From Agromyces protaetiae (lineage in GTDB: Bacteria > Actinomycetota > Actinomycetes > Actinomycetales > Microbacteriaceae), in contig NZ_CP035491.1 of NCBI RefSeq assembly GCF_004135405.1, positions 3,100,001 to 3,164,000 on the forward strand: a stretch of DNA of 64,000 nt, written 5' to 3'. Position numbers and translations under genes: made by a program. Shown here one piece after another: positions 53,404 to 62,504 of this stretch. Below the pieces are notes generated by a model. That model was not told the origin of the DNA. It did no database searches and saw only the letters and a list, made by a program, of their open reading frames with translations. How positions within the stretch are numbered: position 1 is the stretch's first letter; each line of letters opens with the position of its first letter.

Positions 53404-53742
53404 TCAGGCGCCGCCGTGCAGGGCGGGAACGATGAGATAGATGCCGAAGAGCACCGCGAGGCCCGACAGCGTGAAGCACGCGCACGCGCCGATGAACGCG
53501 AGCCGCTTCTGCGCGACGGTGAGGGGGTTCTTCTTCGCCGCCTTCGCGGCCCTCTTCTCGGCCGACTTGATCTGCGCGGGCGTGACGATCGTGATGGCGT
53601 CGGTGAACTCGGCCGGGGTCACGATGGGGGTGCGGCCCGATACCGTGAGCAGCCGCAGCCCGAGCGCGTATGTGCTCACGACGACCGCGGCGCCGACGAG
53701 CGCGGCGACGAGGACGACGACGAATGCGAGCCAGTCGATCAC
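53404..53742 (-). CDS. Small membrane protein coupled to the phosphate transporter
   Basis: A 112-residue protein with two helices (WLAFVVVLVAALVGAAVVVSTYA and FIGACACFTLSGLAVLFGIY) around a basic, Lys-rich loop (SAEKRAAKAAKKN). GTG start overlaps the PiT stop (GTGA), so it is made with the transporter. Similar small proteins follow pit genes in other actinobacteria; function unknown. Confidence 0.82.
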   Translation of the reverse strand: MIDWLAFVVVLVAALVGAAVVVSTYALGLRLLTVSGRTPIVTPAEFTDAITIVTPAQIKSAEKRAAKAAKKNPLTVAQKRLAFIGACACFTLSGLAVLFGIYLIVPALHGGA

Positions 53743-54917
53743 GCCTTGACCTTCTTCTTCGGCTTGGGGTTGCGCTTGATCTTCACCGCGCGGCCGGAGT
53801 CGGCGACCTCGCTCACGACGTTGTTGTGGGAGACCTCGCTGCGACGGGAGATCGCGAAGATCACGACGATGACGCCGATGCCGGCGATCGCGTCGATCAT
53901 GATGCCGATGACGCCGAGGTGCGCGACGAGGGCCGCGAGGGCGCCGACCGCCGCCGCGGCGGGAAGCGTCATGAGCCATCCGAGTCCGATGCGTCCGGCG
54001 GTGCGCCAGCGCACCTTCGACCCGCGACGGCCGAGTCCCGACCCGATGACCGATCCCGAGGCGACCTGCGTCGTCGAGAGGGCGAACCCGAGGTGGCTCG
54101 AGGCGAGGATCGTCGCCGCCGTCGACGTCTCGGCCGCGAAACCCTGGGCGGGCTTCACGTCGGTCAGGCCCGTACCGAGCGTCTTGATGATGCGCCAGCC
54201 GCCCATGTAGGTGCCGAGCGCGATCGCGATCGCGCACACGACCACAACCCAGAACTCGGGCCCCGTGCCGACCTCCTGGAAGCCGACGGCGATCAGGGTG
54301 AGCGTGATGACGCCCATCGTCTTCTGCGCGTCGTTCGTGCCGTGCGCGAGCGCGACCAGTGACGACGAGAAGATCTGCGCGAAGCGGAACCCGTCGCGGC
54401 CGTCGGGCTTGCCGTCGTAGCGGCGGGTGATGGCGTAGGCGAGCCTCGTCGCGGCGAACGCGATGAGCCCCGCCGTGAGGGGTGCCAGCAGTGCCGGGAG
54501 GATGACCTTCGACAGCACGACGCCGAAGTCGATCGCCTGCAGGCCGAACCCGACGAGCGCCGCGCCGATGAGGCCGCCGAAGAGCGCATGGCTCGACGAC
54601 GACGGCAGGCCGAGGAGCCACGTGAGCATGTTCCAGACGATCGCGCCGATGAGGCCCGCGAAGATGAGCTCGGGCGTGATGAGCACGCCGCCGTCGCCCT
54701 CGCGGATGATGCCGCCCGAGATCGTCTTCGCGACCTCGGTCGACAGGAACGCGCCGACGAGGTTGAGCGACGCCGCGATGCCGACGGCGACCTTCGGTCG
54801 CAGCGCGCCCGTCGCGATCGGCGTCGCCATGGCGTTGGCGGTGTCGTGGAAGCCGTTCGTGAAGTCGAAGAAGAGCGCCAGTGCGACGACCAGCACGACG
54901 ATGAGGGTGAGATCCAC
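53739..54917 (-). CDS. Inorganic phosphate transporter, PiT family
   Basis: A 392-residue phosphate:cation symporter. Both PiT signatures are seen: DFTNGFHDTANAMAT near the N-terminus and ALAHGTNDAQKTMG in the second half, with LLGLPSSSSHALFGG between. A basic KIKRNPKPKKK tail is cytoplasmic. GTG start; AAAGAC weakly complements 16S rRNA. First gene of a two-gene operon. Confidence 0.94.
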   Translation of the reverse strand: MDLTLIVVLVVALALFFDFTNGFHDTANAMATPIATGALRPKVAVGIAASLNLVGAFLSTEVAKTISGGIIREGDGGVLITPELIFAGLIGAIVWNMLTWLLGLPSSSSHALFGGLIGAALVGFGLQAIDFGVVLSKVILPALLAPLTAGLIAFAATRLAYAITRRYDGKPDGRDGFRFAQIFSSSLVALAHGTNDAQKTMGVITLTLIAVGFQEVGTGPEFWVVVVCAIAIALGTYMGGWRIIKTLGTGLTDVKPAQGFAAETSTAATILASSHLGFALSTTQVASGSVIGSGLGRRGSKVRWRTAGRIGLGWLMTLPAAAAVGALAALVAHLGVIGIMIDAIAGIGVIVVIFAISRRSEVSHNNVVSEVADSGRAVKIKRNPKPKKKVKA

Positions 54918-55005
54918 CGGCGTCTTTCTCGTTTGTTGAACAAGGATTCACCGGGTGTTCACGCGGTGAGGGATACGGCTTCAGCGGCGCACGGCCCACA
55001 CGATC

Positions 55006-55488
55006 TTACGCGACGGGGGTGGGCGCCTCCACCACGGTCGCGAGGTCGCGGCCGTAGACGAACGTGCCGGATGCGCGTCCGCCCGCGAGCACGCCGGGGA
55101 GCCAGCGACGCGCGTCGTCCCACATCTCGGCGAACGGCACCTCGTCGACGTCGAACCACTCGAGCGCGAGCTCGTCGCTCGCGACCTGCTCTCCCCCGAA
55201 CCGACGGCTCACGAAGACGTTCGACTCGAGACTCCAGGCATCCCGGTGCGGGAACAGGTAGGTCACGCGGCCGCGGTACTCGAGGGCGGATGTCTCGACG
55301 CGGAACCCGGTCTCCTCGAGAAGCTCCCGTGCCGCCGCCTCGGCGGTCGACTCCCCCGGCTCGAGCTTGCCGCCCGGGCCGACGACGTAGCCCTCGCCGA
55401 ACCCGCGCAGCTTACGGCCCAGCAGCACCTCCGTTCGCCCGCCCCGTTCGCGGAGCAGGTAGCACACCGACACCTGCGGAAGGGTCAT
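55006..55488 (-). CDS. NUDIX hydrolase (MTH1-like)
   Basis: A 160-residue pyrophosphohydrolase. The Nudix box is GGKLEPGESTAEAAARELLEE followed by TGF; YVVGPGG precedes it. The arrangement resembles 8-oxo-dGTP diphosphatases of the MTH1/MutT4 kind. It starts 28 bases after the pfkA stop on the same strand. Substrate not determinable. Confidence 0.88.
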   Translation of the reverse strand: MTLPQVSVCYLLRERGGRTEVLLGRKLRGFGEGYVVGPGGKLEPGESTAEAAARELLEETGFRVETSALEYRGRVTYLFPHRDAWSLESNVFVSRRFGGEQVASDELALEWFDVDEVPFAEMWDDARRWLPGVLAGGRASGTFVYGRDLATVVEAPTPVA

Positions 55489-55516
55489 CCGTCGCCCTCG
55501 AGCCGAGCGAACCCGC

Positions 55517-56548
55517 TCAGCCGAACAGGACCTTCGCCTCGTCGTAGCGCTCCTGCGGCACCGTGTTGAGGCTGCCCGTCGCTTCATGGATCGAGACCGT
55601 CTTGATGTCGGTACCGCGCAGCGTCACCATCTGGCCCCACTCCTCGCGGTGCGCCGCCTTCACGACCGCCATGCCGAGACGCGTCGCGAGCACGCGGTCG
55701 TATGCGGTCGGCTCGCCGCCGCGCTGGATGTGCCCGAGCACGGTCGCGCGCGACTCGATGCCCGTGCGCTCCTCGATGAGCGGCGCGAGCACGTCGGCGA
55801 TGCCGCCGAGACGCGGACGGTTGAACGCGTCGAGGCCCTTCGTCGAGTGCGCCTCGGTCATCTCGGGGAGCGTGAAGCCCTCGGCGACGACGACGAGCGG
55901 CGCCCGCCCGCGCTCGCGGACCTGCAGCACCCACTCGACGATCTGGTCGATCGACTGCGGCTGCTCGGGGATGAGGATGGCGTGCGCGCCGCCCGCCATG
56001 CCCGAGTGCAGCGCGATCCAGCCGACGTGGCGGCCCATGACCTCGAGCACCATGCAGCGCCCGTGCGAGTCGGCGGTGGTGCGGAGGCGGTCGATCGCCT
56101 CGGTCGCGATCTGCACGGCCGTGTCGAAGCCGAACGAGTAGTCGGTCGCCGCGAGGTCGTTGTCGATCGTCTTCGGCACGCCGAGGACCTTGATGCCGCC
56201 CTCGTCGTAGAGTCGCCGCGCGGCCGTGAGCGTGCCCTCGCCGCCGATCGCGACGATGACGTCGATGCCCTCGCGGTCCATGAGCCACTGGATGTTGTCG
56301 GGCCCGCCGAACTCGCCCTCGAACGGGTTCGTGCGGCTCGAGCCGAGGATCGTGCCGCCCGTCTTCGAGAGGCCGCGCACATCGTGGCGCGTGATCGGGA
56401 AGTAGTCGCGTTCGACGACGCCGCGCCAGCCGTCGCGGAACCCGACGAACTCGTCGCCGTGCTCGATGATGCCCTCGAGGACGGCGCCGCGGATGACTGC
56501 ATTCAGACCGGGGCAGTCGCCGCCGCTGGTGAGAAGGCCGATCTTCAT
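55517..56548 (-). CDS. pfkA: 6-phosphofructokinase
   Basis: A 343-residue PfkA, committing fructose-6-phosphate to glycolysis. MKIGLLTSGGDCPGLNAVIRG begins the fold; IGGEGTLTAA is the phosphoryl-donor motif (GGEGT indicates ATP rather than PPi), PKTIDNDLAATD the catalytic Asp loop, VMGRHVGWIAL the hexose site and GHIQRGGEPTAYDR the C-terminal site. ATG 56548 removes 17 unconserved codons. Confidence 0.95.
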   Translation of the reverse strand: MKIGLLTSGGDCPGLNAVIRGAVLEGIIEHGDEFVGFRDGWRGVVERDYFPITRHDVRGLSKTGGTILGSSRTNPFEGEFGGPDNIQWLMDREGIDVIVAIGGEGTLTAARRLYDEGGIKVLGVPKTIDNDLAATDYSFGFDTAVQIATEAIDRLRTTADSHGRCMVLEVMGRHVGWIALHSGMAGGAHAILIPEQPQSIDQIVEWVLQVRERGRAPLVVVAEGFTLPEMTEAHSTKGLDAFNRPRLGGIADVLAPLIEERTGIESRATVLGHIQRGGEPTAYDRVLATRLGMAVVKAAHREEWGQMVTLRGTDIKTVSIHEATGSLNTVPQERYDEAKVLFG

Positions 56549-56691
56549 GTCTGCGAGACTCCAAACACTGGGCTGACGTGATGTGCCGGACCGCTGCATC
56601 GGCGGAGCGATCCGACTCGCTCACTCTAGCGTGACCGCGGAGCGTGCCATCCGACCGGACGGCGCGCCCCGCGGAACCCGCTCAGAACCCG

Positions 56692-58812
56692 TCAGAGCGC
56701 GCCGTCGAGCGCTTGGCGCAGGAGGTGCTGCAGTGCGTCGAGCTGCACCGAGTCGGCCGAGCCGGGCTCGACGTCGCTGCCGTCGAGCGCGCGTGCCGCG
56801 AGGCCCTGCTTCTGGTCGATGAGCTCGGCGATGCGCGCGTCGACCGTGTGCGCGGCGATGATGCGCCACGCCGTGACCGGTTCGTCTTGGCCGATGCGGT
56901 GCACGCGGTCGATCGCCTGCGTCTGCTCGGCGCTCGTCCAGCTGAGCTCGGCGAGCACGACGTTCGACGCGGCCTGCAGGTTGACGCCGACGCCCGCCGC
57001 GGTGAGCGACGCGACGACGACGGCGACCTCGGGGTCGTTGTTGAACGCGTCGATCGCGGCCTGCCGGGCGAGCGCTGTCTGGTCGCCGCGGATCGACACC
57101 GTCTTGAGCTCGCGCGATGCGAATGCGGCCTCCGCTTGGTCCATGACGTCGATGTGCTTCGCGAAGAACACGACCTTGCCCGTCGAGCGGGCGAGCTGGG
57201 CCGCGTAGTCGGCTGCGAGGCCCGCCTTGGCCTGACCGATCTTGCGGACCATCGTGAAGACGTTCTCGCCCGACTTCGCCGACTTCGACTCCTCGAGCTC
57301 GGCATGCGCGACCGCCCGGATGAACTGGTCTCGCAGGTCTTCGTCGAGGTCGCCGACCCGGAGCCCCCGGTTCTCGACGAGCGCGCGGAAGCGCGTCGCG
57401 AGCCGGTGCCCGAGCTCGCGCTCCGCGGCCCGGATCGAACGGCCGAGCTCGTCGTCGAGCTCGACGGGGAGGTCGGCGATGCGCTTGGCCGGAAGGTCGG
57501 CCGCGACATCCACCTTGCGACGACGCACGATGCCGAGGTCGATGACCGACCGGCGCGCCTCGGCGTAGAAGCCGTGATCGGCGGGCGTGAGCCCCGTCTC
57601 CTCGAGCTTGCGGAGCAGCTCGGGCGCGGGCTTGTCGCCGTCGATCCAGCCGAGGAACTGCCAGATGGCGCGGAAGTCGTCGACGTCGTTGATGAGCGGC
57701 GTGCCGGTCAGGGCGAGGAGCAGCGGGTCGCCGCCCGGTGCCGTCTTGCGGATGCGGTCGGCGAGCGCGAGCACATTCTTCGACCGCTGCGACTGCAGGT
57801 TCTTGATGAAGTGCGCCTCGTCGACGACCATGCCGCGGAAGCCCATCGTCGCGAGCCACGACATGTGCCGGTCGAGGACGTCGTAGTTCACGACGACGAC
57901 GTCGGCGAACGCGTCGAGCGAGTCGCCGTCGCCGTGGATGACCGTCGCGCGACGATGCGGCGTCCACCGCTCGACCTCGCGCGCCCAGTTCATCTTCACG
58001 ACGTTCGGCACGACCGCGAGGAGCGGGTAGGCGTTCGCCACGGATGCCGCGAGCACCGACTGCGCCGTCTTGCCGAGACCCGGCTCGTCGGCGAGGAGGA
58101 ACGTGCGGTGGCCCTCGCGCGCCGACTCGATGAAGCGCGCCTGGTGGTTCATGAGCTCGAGGCCGCGCGGCGACAGCCGGTCGAGCTTCGGCGCCTCGGG
58201 CAGCTCCATCGTCGCCGCCTGGCCGCCGGAGCCCTGCTCGAACGATTTGAAGAGCGGCCCGAGGAGCTCCCAGTTCGCGAGACGCCGGACGGGGACGACC
58301 GGCTGCGCCGCCTTGAAGTCGGGAGCGAGGAACGGGTTCGCGAGCTGGAACGAGCGCACCGACCGCGGCACGACCTGGTTCTCGGCGGGCGCCGCGACGG
58401 GTTCGGGCTCGCGCGTGATGATGAGCTCGTCGGGGCTCAGTTCGGCGCCCGACTCGATGAGCCAGTCGCGGCGGAAGCGCTGCGCGACCTGGCCGACGGA
58501 TGCGTCGGGCTCGAGGAGTGCGATGAGGCTCGTGTCGCGCGCCGCCGTCTTCGCGAGGATCTGAGCGATCCCGTCGAGGCGCTTGAGGAGCTCGGCACGG
58601 GCGGCCGGCTCGATGTCGGCGGCGTTCTTCACCCGCGCGCGCTCTTCGCGCATGAGGAGCGCGATGACCTGGAACTTGGTGCGGTTGGTCGGCCCGAGCT
58701 TGTTCTTCTGCGCCTTCTGCTCGACCTCGCGCACCTTGCGCGCGAGGATCGGGATGATGGGCGCGTCGTCGTCGCGCGAGCGCGTGCGCTGCCGCTGCCT
58801 GGTCTGGGCCAA
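56692..58812 (-). CDS. SNF2-family DEAD/DEAH ATPase, SMARCAL1-like
   Basis: A 706-residue ATP-dependent DNA translocase. The N-terminal 220 residues are family-specific; the motor has ADEPGLGKT (Walker A; D-E-P-G in place of D-E-M-G), VVDEAHFIKN (DEAH), LTGTPLINDVDDFRAIW and the C-terminal SF2 half ending QTQAIDRVHRIGQ. Relatives anneal or remodel DNA at forks. I chose the TTG at 58812 with GAGAGGA upstream; an ATG at 59019 would add 69 basic, low-complexity residues. No methylase or nuclease genes adjoin, so it is not part of a defence locus here. Confidence 0.85.
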   Translation of the reverse strand: MAQTRQRQRTRSRDDDAPIIPILARKVREVEQKAQKNKLGPTNRTKFQVIALLMREERARVKNAADIEPAARAELLKRLDGIAQILAKTAARDTSLIALLEPDASVGQVAQRFRRDWLIESGAELSPDELIITREPEPVAAPAENQVVPRSVRSFQLANPFLAPDFKAAQPVVPVRRLANWELLGPLFKSFEQGSGGQAATMELPEAPKLDRLSPRGLELMNHQARFIESAREGHRTFLLADEPGLGKTAQSVLAASVANAYPLLAVVPNVVKMNWAREVERWTPHRRATVIHGDGDSLDAFADVVVVNYDVLDRHMSWLATMGFRGMVVDEAHFIKNLQSQRSKNVLALADRIRKTAPGGDPLLLALTGTPLINDVDDFRAIWQFLGWIDGDKPAPELLRKLEETGLTPADHGFYAEARRSVIDLGIVRRRKVDVAADLPAKRIADLPVELDDELGRSIRAAERELGHRLATRFRALVENRGLRVGDLDEDLRDQFIRAVAHAELEESKSAKSGENVFTMVRKIGQAKAGLAADYAAQLARSTGKVVFFAKHIDVMDQAEAAFASRELKTVSIRGDQTALARQAAIDAFNNDPEVAVVVASLTAAGVGVNLQAASNVVLAELSWTSAEQTQAIDRVHRIGQDEPVTAWRIIAAHTVDARIAELIDQKQGLAARALDGSDVEPGSADSVQLDALQHLLRQALDGAL

Positions 58813-59081
58813 AGGTCCTCTCCCGTTCGTCGGGGTGCATCCGATCGCGTCCGAGTCGCCGATCGGGATCGTGACCGCACGGGCCGCGCGGGTGGCGACG
58901 CGTCGTGCGATGCGCGAATCCGGGCTGCTGGATCGGGCCAGCCGAGCAGGACGCGGGCGGAGCCCGCGCCGTCGGGCCGAGAACGGATTCGTCGGGCGCC
59001 CTCCCATTCTAGCGGGCATCAGGCCTCGGAGCGCGAACGCAACCCCGTGCGTCCGGTGGCGCGCCGCCGTACGATGGGTGA

Positions 59082-59294
59082 ATGGACGATCTCGCAGGGG
59101 CGGGCGGAGACGTCGCGCCGGAAGACGACTTCACGGTCGTGCAAGACACGGAGTTCGACGAACTCGACGTCCCCGAGGACGACGACGCACGGCCGATCGA
59201 CGATTCGCTCGTCGACGACCTGCCCGGCATCGACGCCGAACGGCGCGTCGACCTGAGCGACGATCGCGCGAGAGCGGCCGAACCGCTCGAGTGA
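59082..59294 (+). CDS. Small acidic protein, unknown function
   Basis: A 70-residue protein with about one third Asp/Glu and no hydrophobic core (VQDTEFDELDVPEDDD, IDDSLVDDLPG). Leaderless: TACGAT at 59070-59075 lies six bases before the ATG, which together with divergent placement beside the SNF2 gene makes it a real gene. Probably intrinsically disordered. Confidence 0.7.
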   Translation: MDDLAGAGGDVAPEDDFTVVQDTEFDELDVPEDDDARPIDDSLVDDLPGIDAERRVDLSDDRARAAEPLE

Positions 59295-59354
59295 CCCGGG
59301 CGCGCGCTACCCGAGCGACACGCGTCGCCGCAGGAGTCGGCCGCGGTCGCGACG

Positions 59355-60395
59355 TCAGCGGAGGCTGAACGACGCCGAGACGCCCGAGCCGCGGGTACGG
59401 GCTCGGCTGCTCTCGACGGGCACGCCCGACCAGTTGACGGCCGCGATCTCGGCGGCGTCGTGCACGGCCGTGCCGAGCGTGCGGGGCTCGTCGGCGAACT
59501 CGACCGCCCACCACGGCGGGACCCCGCCCCGGGCAGCCCATTCCGCGGCGATCGCGTTCCCCCACTCCTCTTCGAGCTTGCACAGGACCGCCCACGGCAG
59601 AAGCGCCGCGTCGACGCGGCCGCCAGCGAGGGCGGAGCGAAGGGATGCCTCGACCCCGTCGAGTTCGGCACGGAACGCGAGCCCGCGGCCCGAGAGTCGC
59701 ACGACCCCGCGGTTGGAGAGCGAGATGCCGACCACCGCCGCGAACGCCACGACGATCATCGGGATCATGCTCGGCAGGGCGCCCGCGTCGCCGTCCGTGA
59801 GCGAGGCCGCGACGAGCGTCGCGGCGAACCCGACGAGGCCCGCGTACCACGCCACCCGCGACGGCCGGGCTCCCTTCTCGGCGCGGAGTCCGCGGTCGAC
59901 GAGGCGCCGCTCGACCGTGAGCATGAGGGCGACGAACCCCTCCCGCACCCCGTCGTCGACGGTGTGGAACGATCGCCGCCCGATGCTCGGGGGAAGGAGC
60001 ACGTCGAGCACGCGGCGCGCGTCGGGGTCGGTCGGCTGGGCGTCCGCGACGCGCTCGAGCTCGGAGTCGCCGACGTCGGTGAGGACGAGCCGCACGCGCC
60101 CCGCGACGGCTTCGCCGAGCACGATCGCCGCGACCGCGCGCTCGGTGCGGTCGAGGACGACGGCCGCTTCGGCGAGCGACAGTCCGGCGGGCACGACGGG
60201 GGCCGCGGCCGGCCCGCCCGCAGTGGCCGCGACCGCCGCCCGCCGCGGACGGTTGCGCACGAAGCGGACGATCCATGCGAACGCGCACGCGACGAGCGCG
60301 AGCGCGGCACCGCCGACGGCCACGGCGACGGCGACGTCGGTGATCGCCGCCCAGGCTGCGGCACGGTCGAGGGCGGTGGCGAAAACGGGCGACAT
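59355..60395 (-). CDS. TIGR04222-like membrane protein
   Basis: A 346-residue protein with one N-terminal helix (VAVAVAVGGAALALVACAFAWI), a winged-helix-like soluble segment (LSLAEAAVVLDRTERAVAAIVL), then two adjacent helices around 195-235 and a C-terminal domain (LPWAVLCKLEEEWGNAIAAEW) that parallels the end of the DUF2207 protein encoded just upstream. TAGAGT lies upstream of the ATG. Function unknown; the pair probably acts together at the membrane. Confidence 0.75.
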   Translation of the reverse strand: MSPVFATALDRAAAWAAITDVAVAVAVGGAALALVACAFAWIVRFVRNRPRRAAVAATAGGPAAAPVVPAGLSLAEAAVVLDRTERAVAAIVLGEAVAGRVRLVLTDVGDSELERVADAQPTDPDARRVLDVLLPPSIGRRSFHTVDDGVREGFVALMLTVERRLVDRGLRAEKGARPSRVAWYAGLVGFAATLVAASLTDGDAGALPSMIPMIVVAFAAVVGISLSNRGVVRLSGRGLAFRAELDGVEASLRSALAGGRVDAALLPWAVLCKLEEEWGNAIAAEWAARGGVPPWWAVEFADEPRTLGTAVHDAAEIAAVNWSGVPVESSRARTRGSGVSASFSLR

Positions 60396-60431
60396 GAGCA
60401 CGGACTCTACCTCGGTTCGTGAGGACGGCCG

Positions 60432-62441
60432 TCACGCTCTGCACAGCAGCACCGAGAGCCGGCACGGCGGACGCGCGTCAGACGCCCCCGCCGCCGCCTC
60501 CGCCGCCCCCGCCCCCGACGATCCGCCGCCGCCCGACCCGCTCGACGAGGAACTCGAAGACGAGCCCGACCACGTCGTCGACGCGGCCGACGAGAACGAC
60601 GCCATCCCGGTGCTGAAGGCGACGGCGTCGAACGCGCCGCGCCCCGAATACCAGCCGGGCTGCTCCCCGCGCGCCTCGTAGAGCGCCGCGAGTTCCCGAG
60701 CCCACTCGCGTTCGAGGCCGAAGAGGACGGCGTACGGCAGGAGGCGTTCGTTGAGTTTCAGCACCGCGGCACTGTCGAGCGGCGCCGGCTGCGAGGCATC
60801 CGGAATCGAACCGGCGGATGTCGCGGCCGACGCGCCGCTCGGAACGCGAAGCGCCCCGCTCGGACTCTGGAGCACCCGGAGCCGGTCGGCCTCGGCGAGG
60901 CGGATGTACAGGCGAAGGCCCTCGAGCCGGTCGTGCATGTCACGGCCGCGCTCGGTGAGCGGGCGCACGCTCGAGACGGCTCCGATCGCGACGAGCGCGA
61001 GGACGACCGCGCCGCCGAGCGCGACCGCGGGCCACCAGCCGCCCCTGGCCTGATCGAACGCGAAGATCGCGAACACGACGCCGACGATCGCGCCGACGAC
61101 GGCGATCGCCGCGACGAGCAGCCGCAGCCCCGGATCGGGCGAGCGACGGTAGCCCGTCGTCGTCACGAACTTGCGCGCCCGGCTGCGGAGGGTCTGCAAG
61201 CCCGTCGCGAGGCGGTCGCTGCCGCCCTTCAGCGGTCGCCGCTCCCCCGGGTGCGCGCCGCGCGGGAAGAGCAGGCGCACGAGTTCGCCCGCGCCCGGGT
61301 CGGGGACATCCCGCCCCTGGCTGTCTCCGCGCGCGAACTCGACCGCGTACTTCTTGCGCGACGTCTCGACGATGCGCACGCGCCCTTCGACCGCGAGCTC
61401 GAGGATCGACGCCGTGACCCCGCGCCCCGGCGCGCCGACGAGGTCGGCGGCCTCCATGATCGAGACGCCCGGCGGAGGCTCGTACTCGGCGACGACGATG
61501 CCGCGGCCGGGATGATTGCGCCAGCGTGTCGCGCGCAGGACGAGCGCCGTGAGCGCCGCCCCCAGTGCCCCGAGGGCGCCGACCCCGCTCGCGACGGCGA
61601 CCGGCGACGAGAGGAACGCGTCGTCGCGCGGGGTGAAGGTGCCCTGTTCGAACGCGGCCGCGATCGTGAGATTCTCGTACGGGCCGAGGTTCGCGGCCGA
61701 AGCCCGAAGGAACGGCACCGCCGTCGGTGCGTCGCCCGCGACCTCGGGCGCGAACACCTCGAGCGACTCGCACGGAGTCCCCGAACCGCTCCAGCCCCGG
61801 TAGCACGCGGCGTCGCCCGTGAACGCGGCGGCGATCTCGGGCTCGACCCGGAGCTCGGCGGTCACCCGCCCGAAGGGCTGCGCCCAGCCCGTGCCGTTGA
61901 CGTCCCAGTAGAACTCGTCGATCGCGGCGTCGTCGGGCACGTGCGTGACATACCGCTGGTCATACGAGATGACGTAGGTCTGCTCGCCGTGGACGAACCC
62001 GCGCGCGGCGATCGTCACGAGGAGGAAGCCGTCCTCCGACGCCGTCTCGAACGACCGCGGCACGCCCTCGCCGTCGGTCACGCTCGTGATCCGGATCTCG
62101 GTCGGGTGGCCGTCGTATCGCTCGGGGATCGCGCGGCGGATGCCGTGGTTCTGGTCGAAGTCGGGGAACACGGCGACGAGTCGCTCGGTCGTCGTGAGGG
62201 TCGAGTGCCCTTCGTCGTCGCGGCCGAGGTCGTAGACGGCGTCGAAAGAGGCGAACGAGAAGTCGTCGACGTCGGCGGGGAGAGCCGCGACGGGTGCGAG
62301 AGCGGTGGATGTCCCGGTACCGGTGGATGTCTCGCCGACGGCGTTGCCCGCCGCGGCGGGCGCGACCGCGAGGAACCACGCGGCGGCGAGCGCCCCTGCG
62401 GCAGCGACTCGGCGCAATCCGATCGGTCGGCGACGGGACAT
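60432..62441 (-). CDS. DUF2207 domain membrane protein (3' frameshift as read)
   Basis: About 655 residues: signal peptide (LAAAWFLAVAPAAAG), an extracytoplasmic beta-rich DUF2207 domain (about 60-260), a helix near 290, a cytoplasmic winged-helix segment (VSIMEAADLVGAPGRGVTAS), two helices near 440-490, and a C-terminal domain ending in Ser and Gly runs. As read, the tail shifts into AGAAEAAAGASDA and stops at 60432. The family normally ends in a Gly run; the other frame gives eleven Gly and Val, stopping at 60478, if one G is added to the G run near 60513. Function unknown. Confidence 0.85.
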   Translation of the reverse strand: MSRRRPIGLRRVAAAGALAAAWFLAVAPAAAGNAVGETSTGTGTSTALAPVAALPADVDDFSFASFDAVYDLGRDDEGHSTLTTTERLVAVFPDFDQNHGIRRAIPERYDGHPTEIRITSVTDGEGVPRSFETASEDGFLLVTIAARGFVHGEQTYVISYDQRYVTHVPDDAAIDEFYWDVNGTGWAQPFGRVTAELRVEPEIAAAFTGDAACYRGWSGSGTPCESLEVFAPEVAGDAPTAVPFLRASAANLGPYENLTIAAAFEQGTFTPRDDAFLSSPVAVASGVGALGALGAALTALVLRATRWRNHPGRGIVVAEYEPPPGVSIMEAADLVGAPGRGVTASILELAVEGRVRIVETSRKKYAVEFARGDSQGRDVPDPGAGELVRLLFPRGAHPGERRPLKGGSDRLATGLQTLRSRARKFVTTTGYRRSPDPGLRLLVAAIAVVGAIVGVVFAIFAFDQARGGWWPAVALGGAVVLALVAIGAVSSVRPLTERGRDMHDRLEGLRLYIRLAEADRLRVLQSPSGALRVPSGASAATSAGSIPDASQPAPLDSAAVLKLNERLLPYAVLFGLEREWARELAALYEARGEQPGWYSGRGAFDAVAFSTGMASFSSAASTTWSGSSSSSSSSGSGGGGSSGAGAAEAAAGASDARPPCRLSVLLCRA

Positions 62442-62504
62442 GGCCCCACGCTATCGGCCGCGAGTCTTCCTCGGATACAGCCGCCTGCGAGCCGGTGGCC
62501 TGCG

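Noticed and set aside
56692..58812. SNF2 ATPase as part of a phage-defence system such as DISARM
   Set aside because: No methyltransferase, nuclease or phospholipase-D gene lies nearby; sequence fits housekeeping SMARCAL1-like proteins.
60478..60560. Phase-variable G tract in the DUF2207 gene
   Set aside because: Runs are only five to six G long and four other genes show the same single-base loss, so a sequencing error is simpler.
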